64,000 nucleotides of DNA, taken from NCBI GenBank assembly GCA_033297075.1, contig MU858057.1, positions 432,101 through 496,100 of the forward strand. Direction: 5' to 3'. Numbering within the stretch: the stretch's first letter is position 1; each line of letters opens with the position of its first letter. Source of the stretch: Rhypophila decipiens. Lineage: Eukaryota > Ascomycota > Sordariomycetes > Sordariales > Naviculisporaceae. The notes under the pieces were generated by a model. That model made no database searches. It was not told the DNA's origin and saw nothing but the letters and a program-made list of their open reading frames with translations. Positions 35,101-46,627 of the stretch are shown piece by piece. The translations under genes and the position numbers were made by a program.

Positions 35101-38100
35101 CTCGACAACTTCCCAACCCTGAGCGTCGAGGCTGAGATTGCGCCCCTCAACCGCGATGTGCTCCGGATCAAGCTGTTTGTCACTCCGGATTTCCGCTGGA
35201 ACGACCATCTGCACGGGACGTCGGAGTCTTATTACATCTGGGTCGAGAACTCGGAGACATCAGAGATCTACCACCACGAGTTTTTCATCCTCAACAAGAG
35301 GAAGCTCCACGATGACCACGAGCTCAGCTTTACCATTCCCCTGTCGGACCCGCTCCCGACGCAGATCTACGTGCGGGCTGTCTCGGACCGCTGGCTCGGG
35401 GCCGAGACGGTGACTGCTGTCTCGTTCCAGCACCTCATCCGCCCCGACACGGAGAGCGTCTACACGGATCTGCTGAATCTCCAGCCGCTGCCCACCACAG
35501 CCCTCAAGAATGCGGCCCTGGAAGAGGTGTATGCCCAGCGGTTCCAGTTCTTCAATCCCATGCAGTCGCAGGTTTTTCACACGCTGTATCACACCCCGGC
35601 CAACGTTCTCCTCGGGTCTCCCACCGGAAGCGGCAAGACTGTTGCCGCCGAGCTGGCCATGTGGTGGGCCTTCCGCGAACGGCCGGGGTCCAAGGTGGTG
35701 TATATCGCGCCCATGAAGGCCCTGGTCCGCGAGCGAGTCAAGGACTGGGGCGCACGTCTCGCCCGCCCTCTGGGCCTAAAGCTAGTCGAGTTGACGGGCG
35801 ACAATACGCCCGATACACGTACCATCCAAAATGCCGACGTGATCATCACCACGCCCGAGAAGTGGGACGGCATCTCGCGCAGCTGGCAGACCAGAGGGTA
35901 CGTCAGAAAGGTCAGCCTGGTCATCATCGACGAGATCCATCTTCTCGCCGGCGACCGCGGTCCCATCCTCGAGATCATCGTCTCGCGCATGAACTACATC
36001 GCGGCCTCGACCAGGAATTCCGTCCGGCTGCTGGGCATGTCAACGGCCTGCGCGAACGCGACTGACCTGGCCAACTGGCTGGGCGTCAGGGAAGGACTAT
36101 TCAACTTCCGCCACTCTGTCCGCCCTGTACCCCTGGAGCTGTACATTGACGGGTTCCCCGAGGTCAGGGGGTTCTGCCCGCTGATGCAGTCCATGAACCG
36201 GCCGACGTTCCTAGCAATCCTAAACCACAGCCCGACCAAGCCGGTCATCGTCTTCGTCCCCTCCCGCCGACAGACCCGCCTCACAGCCAAGGACCTGATC
36301 AACCTCTGCGGCATGGAAGACAACCCCAGACGATTCCTAGCCATGGACGAGGACGATCTGCAACTCAACCTCAGCCGCGTCAAAGACGAGGCCCTAAAAG
36401 AAGCCATCAGCTTCGGCATAGGCCTGCACCACGCCGGTCTAGTAGAATCCGATCGCCAGCTGGCAGAGGAGCTCTTCCTCAACAACAAGATCCAGATCCT
36501 CGTCGCGACGAGCACCCTGGCATGGGGCGTCAACCTGCCCGCCCACCTCGTCGTCGTAAAAGGGACACAGTTCTACGACGCCAAAATAGAAGGCTACAAA
36601 GACATGGACCTCACCGACGTGCTACAAATGCTCGGCCGCGCAGGTCGGCCCCAGTTCGACACCTCAGGCGTAGCCCGTATCCTCACCCAAGACTCCAAAA
36701 AAGACTTTTACAAACATTTCTTGCACACCGGTTTTCCCGTCGAGTCCTCTCTGCACAAAGTCCTCGAGAACCATCTGGGCGCAGAAGTATCCGCCTCCAC
36801 AATCGTCACCAAACAAGACGCACTGGACTACCTAACCTGGACCTTTTTTTTCAGACGCTTACACAAGAACCCGTCCTACTATGGCCTCGAGATCTCGGCA
36901 GACGAACACAATTCCATTGCCGCCCAGCAGTTGGCAAACGAGTACATGATACAGATGGTCGACTCTGCTCTGGCCGAACTGCAGGAGTCGAATTGCGTAG
37001 AGGTTTACCCCAACGGGGACGTCGACGCCACGCCAATGGGCAAGATCATGAGCTACTATTACCTCTCGCACAAGACAATACGTCACCTGGTAAAGAAGGC
37101 CAGGCCCGACGCGACCTTTCTCGACGTTCTGTCGTGGATGAGTCGAGCGACCGAGTATGACGAGCTGCCGGTTCGCCATAACGAGGACCTGATCAATGCG
37201 GAGCTGTCAAAGAGTTTACCGTTTCCGGGGACCGAGTTTGGACTGCCCATGTGGGATCCCCATGTTAAAGCGTTTTTGCTCTTGCAAGCGCATATGAGTC
37301 GGCTGGGGCTGCCGATTACGGATTATGTGGGCGATCAGTCGAGTGTACTTGACCAGGCGGTGAGGATTATCCAGGCGGGGATCGATGTACTTGCTGAGAT
37401 GGGGTTTTTGGGGAGTTTGTTGGAGTTTGTCAGGCTGCTGACGTGTGTCAAATGTGCAGTGTGGCCGGGGGAGAGTCCGTTGGGGATATTACCTGGTGTG
37501 CCCCAGGAGGAATCTTCTTTGGCTGGAAAGGAGAAGAAGCTCAGCCTGGGGCTGACGGATGTGGCGAGGATTTCTAGCAAAGGGAGCCAGGGGGTTGTGA
37601 AACTGGCCAAAGAGTTGGGCGTTCCTCCTGGTGGCGCGCTGCAAAATAAGTTTGTCAAGGCCGCTATGGCGCTTCCAGATGTTGAGGTTGCTGTTGCTGT
37701 TGCTGTTGAGCAGCAGCAGCAGCAGCCTGGCAAAGACAGTGGGGGCGGTCTGATGACGGTGACGATTAAACGGTTGAACGCGATTACCGAGCGGGACGGC
37801 AGGATCTACGCGCCGAGGTTTCCCAAGCCCCAGACTGAGGGGTGGTTTGTTATTGTTGTTGCTGCGGATGAGGTGTTGGCTATCAAACGGGTTGGTTGGA
37901 GTTCTCCTGGTGGTGGTAGTAACGCCGTGAGTATCGGGATGAAGCCTACTGCGAGGGCCGTGGTCAAGATCCCCCGGCCGCCGCTTCCGCTTGGGACAGT
38001 AGCTACGACGACGAGAAAGGTGGATGTTATTGTTTTGAGTGATGGGTATGTGGGCATGGAATATAGGATCACGGGGGTGGAAGTTCCTATCCCGCCCCCG

Positions 38101-38253
38101 CCACCGGATGTGATGGTTCTGGGGGATGAGGGCAGAGCTGAGAAGGAAAGTGGGAAGGAGGCCCCTAGAGGAGGAGGAGGAGGAGGAGGAGGAGGAGGAG
38201 GAGGCGGCGCTAGCGGATCTAGTGGGAAGGGCAAAGGGAAGGCCAAGGCATAA
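32101..38253 (+). CDS. SLH1: Slh1/ASCC3 tandem Ski2-like RNA helicase
   Basis: A single exon of 2050 residues. Slh1 (ASCC3 in animals) is the helicase of the RQT complex that splits collided ribosomes. Two helicase cassettes are present. The first has APTGAGKT (about 311-318), DEVH (about 432), SATLPN and GRAGRPQ. The second has SPTGSGKT (about 1172), DEIH (about 1277), a degenerate motif III (STA in place of SAT) and GRAGRPQ. Each is followed by a winged helix and a Sec63 unit. The N-terminus is acidic. The second Sec63 unit is followed by a Gly run and GKGKGKAKA, a tail I do not know from other members. Brr2 is similar but binds U5 snRNP and has a longer N-terminus; Mer3/HFM1 has only one cassette. 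Confidence 0.93.
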   Translation: MASTDADAAAAAAQWRADMEQMQMAVAMAGLQGGETGADWDQDEVEDGFSDSDGPRDIWDSIFMSDDELDKDSDDTSQEDVDGLDTRGERGAAYNLNWVTSRCAEIASRKSGLTSAALQDQIIETLGSNRREDELQSLLTDMIGFDDLDFIIDLLGHRAEIMASSAAASHDSQQQQQVKGGPRLLTKSQREEALRRTDREHKTSTLAAARVKEQDYPHVYKAYSAGNTLSASGQRYALPVGSTRKEQDKYEEYTIPAGKAGTLLPGHKLIRIADLDGLCRNTFKGYKTLNRMQSLVYPVAYKTSENMLVCAPTGAGKTDAAMLTILHTIGQYLTPNPMEEHHATDFAVRADDFKIVYVAPMKALAAEITEKLGKRLAWLGVRCREYTGDMHLTKSEIVQTQIIVTTPEKWDVVTRKGTGDTELVQKVRLLIIDEVHMLHDERGAVLESLVARTERQVESTQSLIRIVGLSATLPNYVDVAEFLNVNKYAGLFYFDASFRPVPLEQHFIGVRGKAGSKQSRDNLDQVAFEKVRDMLEQDHQVMVFVHSRRDTQLTAKMLYEKAIDDVCTGLFDPSEHAKFEAAMKDVRSTRAREIRELVPKGLGIHHAGMARSDRNLMERLFGEGVIKVLCCTATLAWGVNLPAAAVVIKGTQVYSAQDGKFVDLGILDVLQIFGRAGRPQFEDTGIGMICTTQDKLAHYLTAVTDQLPIESRFSSKLVDNLNAEVALGTVTSIGEAVKWMGYSYLYVRMKKNPMAYGIEWSEFENDRALVQRRTKLAVQAARTLQQSQMIIFNEKTQELRSKDIGRIASQYYIQHASIEIFNAMMGPQAGEKDILKMISMSGEFDNIQSRNNEMDELTNLRDRGDIVPYEIKGGIDTAQTKTNILLQSYISRAQPDDFALGNDLNYVAQQAGRICRAVFMIALNRRWGYQCLILLNLAKCIERRLWSFQHPFHQFDLPKPVLNQLDAKDSLTIESMREMEAGEIGSLVNNHKMGGRIKKLLDNFPTLSVEAEIAPLNRDVLRIKLFVTPDFRWNDHLHGTSESYYIWVENSETSEIYHHEFFILNKRKLHDDHELSFTIPLSDPLPTQIYVRAVSDRWLGAETVTAVSFQHLIRPDTESVYTDLLNLQPLPTTALKNAALEEVYAQRFQFFNPMQSQVFHTLYHTPANVLLGSPTGSGKTVAAELAMWWAFRERPGSKVVYIAPMKALVRERVKDWGARLARPLGLKLVELTGDNTPDTRTIQNADVIITTPEKWDGISRSWQTRGYVRKVSLVIIDEIHLLAGDRGPILEIIVSRMNYIAASTRNSVRLLGMSTACANATDLANWLGVREGLFNFRHSVRPVPLELYIDGFPEVRGFCPLMQSMNRPTFLAILNHSPTKPVIVFVPSRRQTRLTAKDLINLCGMEDNPRRFLAMDEDDLQLNLSRVKDEALKEAISFGIGLHHAGLVESDRQLAEELFLNNKIQILVATSTLAWGVNLPAHLVVVKGTQFYDAKIEGYKDMDLTDVLQMLGRAGRPQFDTSGVARILTQDSKKDFYKHFLHTGFPVESSLHKVLENHLGAEVSASTIVTKQDALDYLTWTFFFRRLHKNPSYYGLEISADEHNSIAAQQLANEYMIQMVDSALAELQESNCVEVYPNGDVDATPMGKIMSYYYLSHKTIRHLVKKARPDATFLDVLSWMSRATEYDELPVRHNEDLINAELSKSLPFPGTEFGLPMWDPHVKAFLLLQAHMSRLGLPITDYVGDQSSVLDQAVRIIQAGIDVLAEMGFLGSLLEFVRLLTCVKCAVWPGESPLGILPGVPQEESSLAGKEKKLSLGLTDVARISSKGSQGVVKLAKELGVPPGGALQNKFVKAAMALPDVEVAVAVAVEQQQQQPGKDSGGGLMTVTIKRLNAITERDGRIYAPRFPKPQTEGWFVIVVAADEVLAIKRVGWSSPGGGSNAVSIGMKPTARAVVKIPRPPLPLGTVATTTRKVDVIVLSDGYVGMEYRITGVEVPIPPPPPDVMVLGDEGRAEKESGKEAPRGGGGGGGGGGGGGASGSSGKGKGKAKA
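38167..38205 (+). repeat. GGA microsatellite coding a glycine run
   Basis: About a dozen GGA/GGC codons near the 3' end of SLH1, coding for consecutive glycines in the C-terminal tail. Confidence 0.9.
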
Positions 38254-39034
38254 ATGAGTACTCATGTAGCTATTGAAGGGGAAAGTAACATTCATGTACC
38301 ATTACAGACGCCTACCTCTCAAATAGACCCTTCGCAAAGTGTCAGTTCTATCGAGGTTTGTCTGATCCATTCATTCCCTGAACACAAGGTCTTGCGTGAC
38401 TTCCTTAGGCATCACATGTCCGCACCATACAATCTTGAAATCTGCGTTTCGCATAGACTAACGACATGCCTAGAAAGGCCCTCGGAGTCAATATAAAATC
38501 AAGTATGTTGGAACGTCCCTTTGCCTGTTCAATCCAACCCAATCCAAATCCCTATGACCTAGTTGCCCTGAGAAATCCATGTCCTAACCCGCCCAAATTT
38601 ATATGATGATGACGATGATGATGCCGTTAAGTAACATGTAGTCTCCATCCTATCCTAGACCAAGCCGAGATAAACGAGAAAGAAAGAAAAGGTTATACAG
38701 ATCTAGCAACATTGAACCTAGCTCTCACACTTGATCAAGACGATTGCCTCATGATTGATAGCCCAGCTCGACCAGTTCAGATATGACGTGGCTGACAGAC
38801 TGTTGTGTCCGTGACAAAAGAAATGTATGTGACAAAGGGATGGGATATGGGTTGTGAAAGAAGATGAAGTAGAATAGATATTAAAGATGGATAGGTGTAT
38901 GGTTCGAAGAGAAAAGGAGAGAGAATTTCGTGGAATGAAAAAAAAAGAAAAAGAAAAATCGCGCAAAGAAACTCCAAGTTCATATGGCCAAAATTCAGAG
39001 GAGAGCAGCTCCATGCATTTTTCACTTCGAAGCC
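38254..39034. other. Convergent SLH1 / disordered-protein 3' region
   Basis: Includes an ATG-rich microsatellite near 38602-38623 and a purine-rich tract near 38920-38970. No gene is seen. Confidence 0.5.
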
Positions 39035-42000
39035 TCATCTCACACAATCAGCAACATGGCGGATCTTCTTCTTCCCTTCCCGTCCGTTGACTTGGGCTTG
39101 GGCTTTCCCGAGCGTCAGACCCAGCCCAACTTCGCGCACCCCAACCTGCACAAGCCTCTTCTTCTTCTTGTTGTTGTTGTTGTTGTTGTCCTCCTCAAAG
39201 TCTCTCGAGAGGTCAGTAATGACGCGGCCCCTTATATTCGAGCCCGCCCCAGACGAGATATTAATCGACGAAACCGGTCTACTATTCCTGGACCTCGGTC
39301 TCATCGTCTCGTCACCGCCGTCCTGGTCGTCAGTCTTCAGGTTGGTGACAGGACCACCGGAGCCGTAGCCGTTGGTAGCAGCAAGGCTGCTCCTGCTGCT
39401 GCTCCTGCTGCTGCTGCTGCTGTTGGCGATACTCCACCTCGATGATGACCTGTTGGTGGACATCTTGGTCGCACCGGGACCGGTCCCCCCCGCGGCGCGA
39501 TTCCTCGCCTTGGTCTCCTTCCTCAGCTTTACTGCCGCCAGGACATCGATTGCACTGTATACCATCTGATCCTTTGCTGTCGTCTCGTCATGGAATACAT
39601 GCATCTTCTTAGTTGATCGTATGGTGGTGGTGGTGGCGGCGGCGGTTTCCTTTCTCGGGGCTGTGGATGTGACTGCCGCTGCTTCGGTGACGTTTGATGC
39701 TGCTGGTGTTATCGCTGGTTTGGTATTGCTATCAGCAGCAGCTGTTGTGCTTGTCGTTGCAAGTTGTTCCCCGCCTCCTGTTCCTTGTTCCTCCAATTCT
39801 TCAATAACGGCAGTTTCGCCGACGACATATCGGGCCTGGCTATGGTGAACGCCGTGCTTGTGAGAGGGTGGGTCACGGTAGTGTGCAGAGCTAGGACGCG
39901 GAATCTTGGTCGTCGTACTGGTCGTGGCTGTAGCGTTTGGCGGAACGATTGCCGACAGTCTGTTAGCAGGCCTGGAAGGATGCAATACTACAGGAGGCGA
40001 TCGGGTCCCCGCCAGGCTCTCCCGCCGTCGATCACTGCTCCCCCTGCCGTACAAGCTATCCTCGTCATTCCCGTCATGGCCTGCATCAAGCCCGAGGGCT
40101 TGGCAAGCCGCGAGTTCGGAAGTCGCATCCGATTCGTGGTTATCGTATTCCTCCTCATCGTCATCAACCGCTCCTGTATCAATGATAAACCGCCTAGCCG
40201 CGGCCCGACCAAACGAATCACCCGTGTAGTTCATCATCCGACGACCGCTGCTCCACGGCGGTGAGAGCGTCGGGCTGGAAGAATGGTGCTGCAGTGTCTG
40301 GTGCGACGTCTGCCGGCTTGCTGGTGTCAGTGCCAGGGAGTCAAACAAGCCGGGAAGTTGCATTCCGCCAGCGCCGTAGCCCGAGTCGTTGAATAAGAGA
40401 TCTTCCTCGCCATCGCCTAGTGGATGTCGGGAGCCGGCTATGGAGTCGTCGTCCGAGGAGACGTAGTCGTCTATGTTGAAGTCGTTGCTGTCGGGGGAGC
40501 TCACGATGGTTGTGTCGAGGTCAGTGGCCAAGGCCGAGGTGGTGGCATCGATTACAGGTGGGGGAGGAGGGGTGTGCAGCGATGCACGGCTGCCTGCTTT
40601 GGGAGACTGGGCCGAGAGGTCCACCGAAGTGTTGACCGTATGGCGAGAGTGCGGGCGCTGAAAAGGATTGGAGCTGGTATCGGACACGGTGGCTGTTGCG
40701 GACGAGACGGATGAGGCTCGTAGGCTTCGGGCGTTGTCGGTGGTCTGCTGCTGACTTGGGACAGACGTCTCAGGGGATGTAAAAGGTGCCACAGAAGCTA
40801 GAGTAGGATCAGCAGAATCAGCAAATTGTACATACAACAGGGCTGGTAAACAAATAAAAGCCAACTAACAAGGCGACGGGATCAGCCTGTCCATGAGCGA
40901 TGCCTTTGGGAAAACATCTTGGACGGGAATGGAAGGGAGAATGAAGCCTGTCTCGTCTGGCTTATCCCGCTTGCTGCTTGTCGGAGGACATGTTAACGAC
41001 TGTTGCTTGCGAGTGGGAGCAAGGAATAGAGAGGGAGTGATGGTGGCGGGGCCCTCGCGACTTGCGACGGGTGAAGACACGGATGGCTGCAAAGTGTGTA
41101 GGCTGTGACGCTTGCGAGGGGACTCAATGACGGAAGCACTGGGATACGTTGAAGGGGACCGGAGAGGGTAGGACCTTTCTGTCTTGAAGGAAGTGCCGCC
41201 ACTAAAGTTCGCTTCGTCGTTGGCGTGGTCCGGTGATGTTTTCTGGTCTGCTCTTTGCCTCGCCAGCAGGACCGAATCACGGGGTACCATCGAAGGGCGC
41301 ATCGGACCTTGTTTCGTGACCCAAGGTTGATTCAGGAGGACCGGTGCCGATGTATTCGGACGAGGAGACGAGCCCCTTCTTGTATCGATGGATTTCTCGG
41401 CTGCTGTGGTCGGTCTCGGGCTGCCGTTCCGCTTCTCGAAAGGATAAAACCGGACCGTTCGATCCATCGAACGAGCCCTTCCGCTACTTGTCTGCGGAGC
41501 AGGAATAAAAGTGTCGACCGAGTGGCTCGGTCTGCGCTCTCTTGGGCTCTCATAAACTGGGCATGTTGTCGAATCGCGAGCAAAGGCAGAAGCTCGCTCG
41601 TGACGGTCAGGGCTGCGCAGGGTAGCCTGCGACCCCCCCGACCTGCTGAGAAGTGGAAACTGCGTGGTAGAGGTCAACGACTGGGCACGGACACCAGTGC
41701 CATATAGGCTAGGCCTCCGCTCCAGCTGTCGAAGAGGATCCTCGCTTCTGGATAGCCGTGATAGGGCGGGCACCGAGGAGGACTGTCCGTAAGAGGCCTG
41801 GACTTGGGGAGCTTCCAAGTTGAATCCGTTCAGTGCAAGATTCCGGTCGGCCACGTCCTCGCCGTAGTCTCTCGCTCCCGCTGCCTTGACCCTGGTTCTG
41901 AAATCCGCCGGTCTGATCTCTGACTGCGCATCGAGCACATCTTTGAACCCTCGTCCATTCTCGCTGCGCAGCGAGCTGGCCCTGGACCGGCTTCCTGCAT

Positions 42001-42538
42001 GGCTGGGAGTAGCTTGCTGCTGCGAGGCACTGGAAGCTTTGTCGGTGCCCCTCGAGCCCGGTCGAGAATCTTGGGCGACTGAAGTCCTTTTGAACATTCG
42101 AAAAGAGACAGGGGGGGCGCCCCTCGACGGGCCCTTCTTTAACTTGTTGCTGTAGTTGTTCCATGATGGACCAGGGCTGCTGCCGTTGCCGTTGGGCGCT
42201 GTGCTTGGCCTCTCTACCAATTCTTCTCGGAAACGGGGAACGGCTGGTGCTGGTGCTGGTGCTGGCTCCTCCCCATCTGTTGCCAACGACGTTTGAGTGC
42301 GGCCGGTTTCTGGACGTGGCCTCGTAAGACTCTCGAGCACGCTGGGACCGTTGCCTGCTGCAGGGTACGGTCCTAGTTGTGTAAGCCCATGATGCCTCAC
42401 CGTAGCCCTGTCCACTCGGCTGTCCTTACCGTGAACTGGAAGTGCGCCCAGAGAAGTAGACTTGTAGTTCTGCGACTTGAGGGGGTTGCCAGACTTCTCT
42501 CTATGCGACTTCCTTGACAAGAAGCTAAAGAAGCCCAT
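39035..42538 (-). CDS. Large Ser-rich disordered fungal protein
   Basis: Two exons, 42538-40870 and 40797-39035, give 1143 residues; the 72-bp intron joins '...LIPSP' to 'SSVAPFTSP'. No known domain is seen. It is Ser/Arg/Pro/Thr-rich throughout, with a Pro-Ala repeat near residue 85, acidic and Ser/Asp-rich patches in the second half, a Ser run near 980-1000, and an Asn run followed by Lys near 1110 (TTG microsatellite on the plus strand, 39168-39189). The start MGFFSFLSRKSHREKSG is hydrophobic then basic. Gly-2 could in principle be myristoylated, but Phe-6 is not the preferred residue. The function is unknown. The unbroken frames over 3.4 kb make it a real gene. An ATG start was chosen over an in-frame upstream ACG/TTG-type extension. 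Confidence 0.8.
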
Positions 42539-45406
42539 GATGACTGGCAGGGACAGCCATTGGTGGGCAGCAGCACCGCGCCTTGTCAACGAATCACGGC
42601 GAGAAAGGGCGGTATAAGTCGTCCGGGCAGTGTGTTTATGACCAGATGAGCCAGGCCGGATAAATGACAGTCAGGTCGTCTTTTCGAGTTAGCCAGTTGG
42701 TGTTAGTAAAGAGACAAGGAGGACGGGAGAAATTCACAAGAGAATAGGATAGGTAGCCTTGGGCCCTTCGGGGGGGTGGGGAGGTAGTATAAAGGAAACA
42801 GACCAGTCTCGGGGCAAGCGGGGACCCACGAGGCGCGGCTTTCAGTGCGGATGCTAGAGCCATAACCTCTCAATGGGGGTGAGATGCACCAGTCCGAGCC
42901 ACTAGGTGACGCCGTGGAGTAGATTGGGGTCGATTACCATCTGACTCGGCGAGCAGACTGCAGAGCACTACATATCCTGTGCCCCTGGCCCTTGTTTGGG
43001 ACAACGTGTGTGACTGGGCGACCCCAATGACACGCTTCTTCCCGCTGAGCAGTGGGAATGGGAATGGGAACGACCGTCGTAGGCGTCATGCGGTCGTGGT
43101 CGTGGATAATACCGTACGATACGTGATTAGCCAGCCCGGAGTCATGCATCAAGCGCCAATGTTGCAACCAAGGTGACGGCGAGAGAGACGCGCGCAACCC
43201 CTCTACACTCGACAAGTATCTGCTGCTGGAGGGTTGCCATTGTCGTCAGGAACAGCTCTTGTTCGGTCGTGGCGCTTCCAGCTTGCTCGGTACACTGACC
43301 ATGCCTATCCGTATCCATTATTCTACATGTCGGTACCGACTCTCTCCCAGACTCTCCCATCACGGCGCCCATCAAGATGGAGAGTTTGAGGCGATGTAGA
43401 CTTGAGGAGTTTGTGTCTGATGGGCGGTTTGTCCTTGCAGTGGACGTGCTATGCCATGCCACAAGTGCAGAGACGACCCTGTGCGACTTGCACATGTATC
43501 CGTATCCGTATGCGTAATTTGCTTCTTCTCTATGTGGCCCAGCCCAACCTATTGCAAACCGAATTCTGGACGGCACGGCAGATGCACAGGCGGGAATCTG
43601 AAGGTGGCCTAGGAGGCGTCTTGATACGGGCTAGGAAACAAGATCCAAGGGTAAAGTGATTAGTACGGGTTACTGGTTACGGATACCGATTGCACCGAGT
43701 TGTTTGGTGCCCGGCTGCGAAGAAGAGTCCCCAAGATCGCTAGCGTGACAGAAACCTATGAGGAACAAACCGAAAGACAGCCGTGCCATATTAGGGTTGA
43801 AGAATTTTGGGGTGTTCTGTTTGAAGCGATCAAGTGCCCGGATTCTTCTTTCATTGTTCTGGCTAGAACATTATTGGGCATTGCAGATTGCGGAATGGTC
43901 CTTCCTCCGTTAATGTTGGTGATATCTGTGGCGGATATCCCGTATCTCTGAGCTGACGGCCCAGTTCAGCTGCTTTGGCACATCCGGTGAATGAAGAGCT
44001 ACCCCGTAGGAAACCTGGAACCCAGTATCCATCTAGCGTGCCGTCAATACAGATTCTATACCGTACCGCTGGGCCTGGTTCATTGTTGGCAATTCATTGA
44101 AAAGACGACAGATCGGGACCAGCGTTTGACATGCAGTTGACTGATCAGATCCCGGCTTGAATGTTTCTCTGCCAGCGAAGATTCCACAGCTTCTGGCGTT
44201 GTTCCTCCTGAAAGACCCCTCACATACTTCCATGACGTCCCACAAAAAGAAATATCAGGGCACACAACTCACCCGGCTTTGTGTCCGATTGAAGGTACTC
44301 TTTCTTCTTTTTTTATACAAGGCCCTAGATAAGTTTTTCCTCGCCAGTTCTTGGGCCCGGCGTCATGTATCTTTTGCTCCCGTCGTCGTTTTCAACAGTG
44401 GACACTGTCACATCCCGTCCTTGATGGTACATACCGTACAGTACAGTACAAAAGCGCTTATTTCCAAGGCTGTGACATGGCGTACGTATGGGACGAACGC
44501 TTTTCAGCTGCAGCTGCACATTGTTCGCGCTTCGGTACTCCGTTGCATCTCATCTCTTGTACATATGCATATTCACTGGACAAGCTGGTTCTCTGACGGG
44601 GTCATCCTTGGGTGTTTGTGATGAATATTGTTCAGCTCCCAGACTGGACAAACAGACAGTGTTTGTGCATTCTGTGCTCCCGTGGAAGCCGTGGCCCGTG
44701 GTGGGGGGTGGCTTGAAGCCACTCCACCCACCAAAGATAAGATTACCTAGCCCGCCCTGGCCATATTCCTAGCGTCGATCGATTCTCCCCAGGGGTGCCT
44801 TGCCCTGTCAGCGATCGACAACGAGCCCCTGCTTTCGCTGATCTGGGAAGAAGCAAATCTGAGCCTCGGGTTCGGATCAAGTGGAGTCCTGGGTCAGCTC
44901 CGTCGTACCGTCATGTATCACGGCCTTCAGCGGCACTCAGGAGAATTCCATCTTTTCTACATGTCGTGCAACAACTGAGCCGGGAGAAAGCTGACGTGGG
45001 AGACGGAATTTCAATTTCCCAGAGCCGTTGGTTGACTTGATTGTGTCATCTTATGCACCCAGCCTTTAGCACACCCAAACACCAGGGAACGAACCGTCCC
45101 TGCCGTCTAACAAAGACTGTTTTATTGCAAATGCCACAATCGACTTGCACACTTATAAAGGCTTGAAGTGGAAGGAAGAGCGTGATACGAATAGAGAGCC
45201 CCAGTTCATATCATGGAACCCCTGGCAAATCCCAGAGTCAGAAATTAGAACCGCGATACTCGCTCGTCATACTTTAGCAGTCCCGACTCCCGAGGTCCTG
45301 CCCCATAGTTCTTTTGACCTCCAAAGGCAATAGATACACGGAAAATCATACACCATAGCCGATATTTCATGATGACCATGATTTCCATATAAACAAGACC
45401 TTGGAT
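42539..45406. other. 2.9 kb gene-free stretch
   Basis: The promoter side of the large Ser-rich protein gene and the 3' side of the TatD gene. Small frames occur but none has domains. Repeated GTACAGTAC-type strings occur near 44435-44450. No tRNA or snRNA recognised. Confidence 0.5.
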
Positions 45407-46627
45407 TCAACCAAAAATGAACCTCTCATAGTTGTTGCGTATTATCCTCAAGCCCTCCTCGAGCTCCCATCCTTTGACCGCGCAGACCTTCCGAGCAATC
45501 TGCTCAAGCTGACAGTCCATCTCATCACCAGCCATGTGCAAATCGCTCTCAACAAGGAGCCGATCATCTGGACAAGCCTTGACCACCTCTGCGAATTTGG
45601 TCTCAAGGCCGGCGTTGCCCAGATTTACGCATGTAGAAAATGAAAAGAATATTTCCACGGGGATGGCCGGATGAAGATATTGGCGCAGCATCTGCACCGG
45701 CGCGCTGAACGAGTGTAGACAGATACGCGGCGGGAAAGGCTTCGGCCGATAAGCTGCTCTTCTGCCTTCATCATCATCGTCGTCTTCACCTTCATCACTC
45801 GACGAAAAGTCTTCGGCACCTTCTGCGACTAGCCTCTTTTTACGGCGCGAAATGACCTCCTTCTCATGCCCTTTCCAGAGCGACTCCAAAGCTTCGAACA
45901 ACACGCCGTGTGCCTGCACGCCATGTATACTCGCGGCACGCCCAGTCTCGCCAGCCAATCGCAGCTGTGCCTTGAGGATGTTGACCTGGTGTTGGGGTTT
46001 TACATGATACGGGCTAAGCATCCGTCCCTCCCGGCCTCCCGGGGTGATTCCCGCCTCACGAGCGGACTGCTCGGCCCGGTCCCAATTCTGTGGCAATCGA
46101 AACGCTTTATCAACACCAACCTCGCCGACCATCGCCAAAGGGTTCCTCTCGAGGCGTTGGCGAGTCTCGGCAAGGAAGTCGGCCAACCGTCTGGGCTCCG
46201 GAAGTGACTCGATAAACTCGGCATCCGGAGCTGGTGTCAAGACTTCTCCGTAGTGCTTGGCTTTGCTAGAGAGTTGCGACTCAGCGCCATCAAAGAGTTG
46301 GTGGGAGAACCACGGGTGCCAACCAAAAGCGGGGACGACTCTTCGAGGTCCCTCAGCCTCGGTCCTCAGGTCATTGCGACTGCTGATGGCGAGATTATTA
46401 GAGACATCGGCGACAAGGTCTTGGTCTTGCGCTCGGGTAGCCATGATGGTGATGGCCCGGGCTTTCATGCCGCCGATACGAGCTATGGAGGACATGGTGT
46501 CGGTGGGGTGACAGTGGGCGTCGCACACGCCGACATGCCATGGAAAGGGGGCTTGGGACGGTGACTGAGAGCTTGGTCTAGCATCGTCTGTGCCGTTGCC
46601 CGTCGGCTGGTGGCTGGTTGGGCACAT
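45407..46627 (-). CDS. TatD-family metal-dependent hydrolase (Scn1-like)
   Basis: A single exon of 406 residues from ATG 46627. TatD proteins are TIM-barrel metal-dependent nucleases. The divergent fungal branch includes fission yeast Scn1, which interacts with the APC/C subunit Cut9. Metal-site motifs: DAHCHPTD near the N-terminus (H38, H40), GEVGVD in the middle, SIHGVQAHG, LHSFSAP and VESD near the C-terminus. An acidic stretch (SSSDEGEDDDDDEG) about residue 285 is inserted between the third and fourth motifs. Length exceeds bacterial TatD (about 260) because of N-terminal and internal insertions. An upstream in-frame TTG exists, but ATG was chosen. Whether an extra 5' exon exists upstream cannot be judged. 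Confidence 0.88.
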   Translation of the reverse strand: MCPTSHQPTGNGTDDARPSSQSPSQAPFPWHVGVCDAHCHPTDTMSSIARIGGMKARAITIMATRAQDQDLVADVSNNLAISSRNDLRTEAEGPRRVVPAFGWHPWFSHQLFDGAESQLSSKAKHYGEVLTPAPDAEFIESLPEPRRLADFLAETRQRLERNPLAMVGEVGVDKAFRLPQNWDRAEQSAREAGITPGGREGRMLSPYHVKPQHQVNILKAQLRLAGETGRAASIHGVQAHGVLFEALESLWKGHEKEVISRRKKRLVAEGAEDFSSSDEGEDDDDDEGRRAAYRPKPFPPRICLHSFSAPVQMLRQYLHPAIPVEIFFSFSTCVNLGNAGLETKFAEVVKACPDDRLLVESDLHMAGDEMDCQLEQIARKVCAVKGWELEEGLRIIRNNYERFIFG

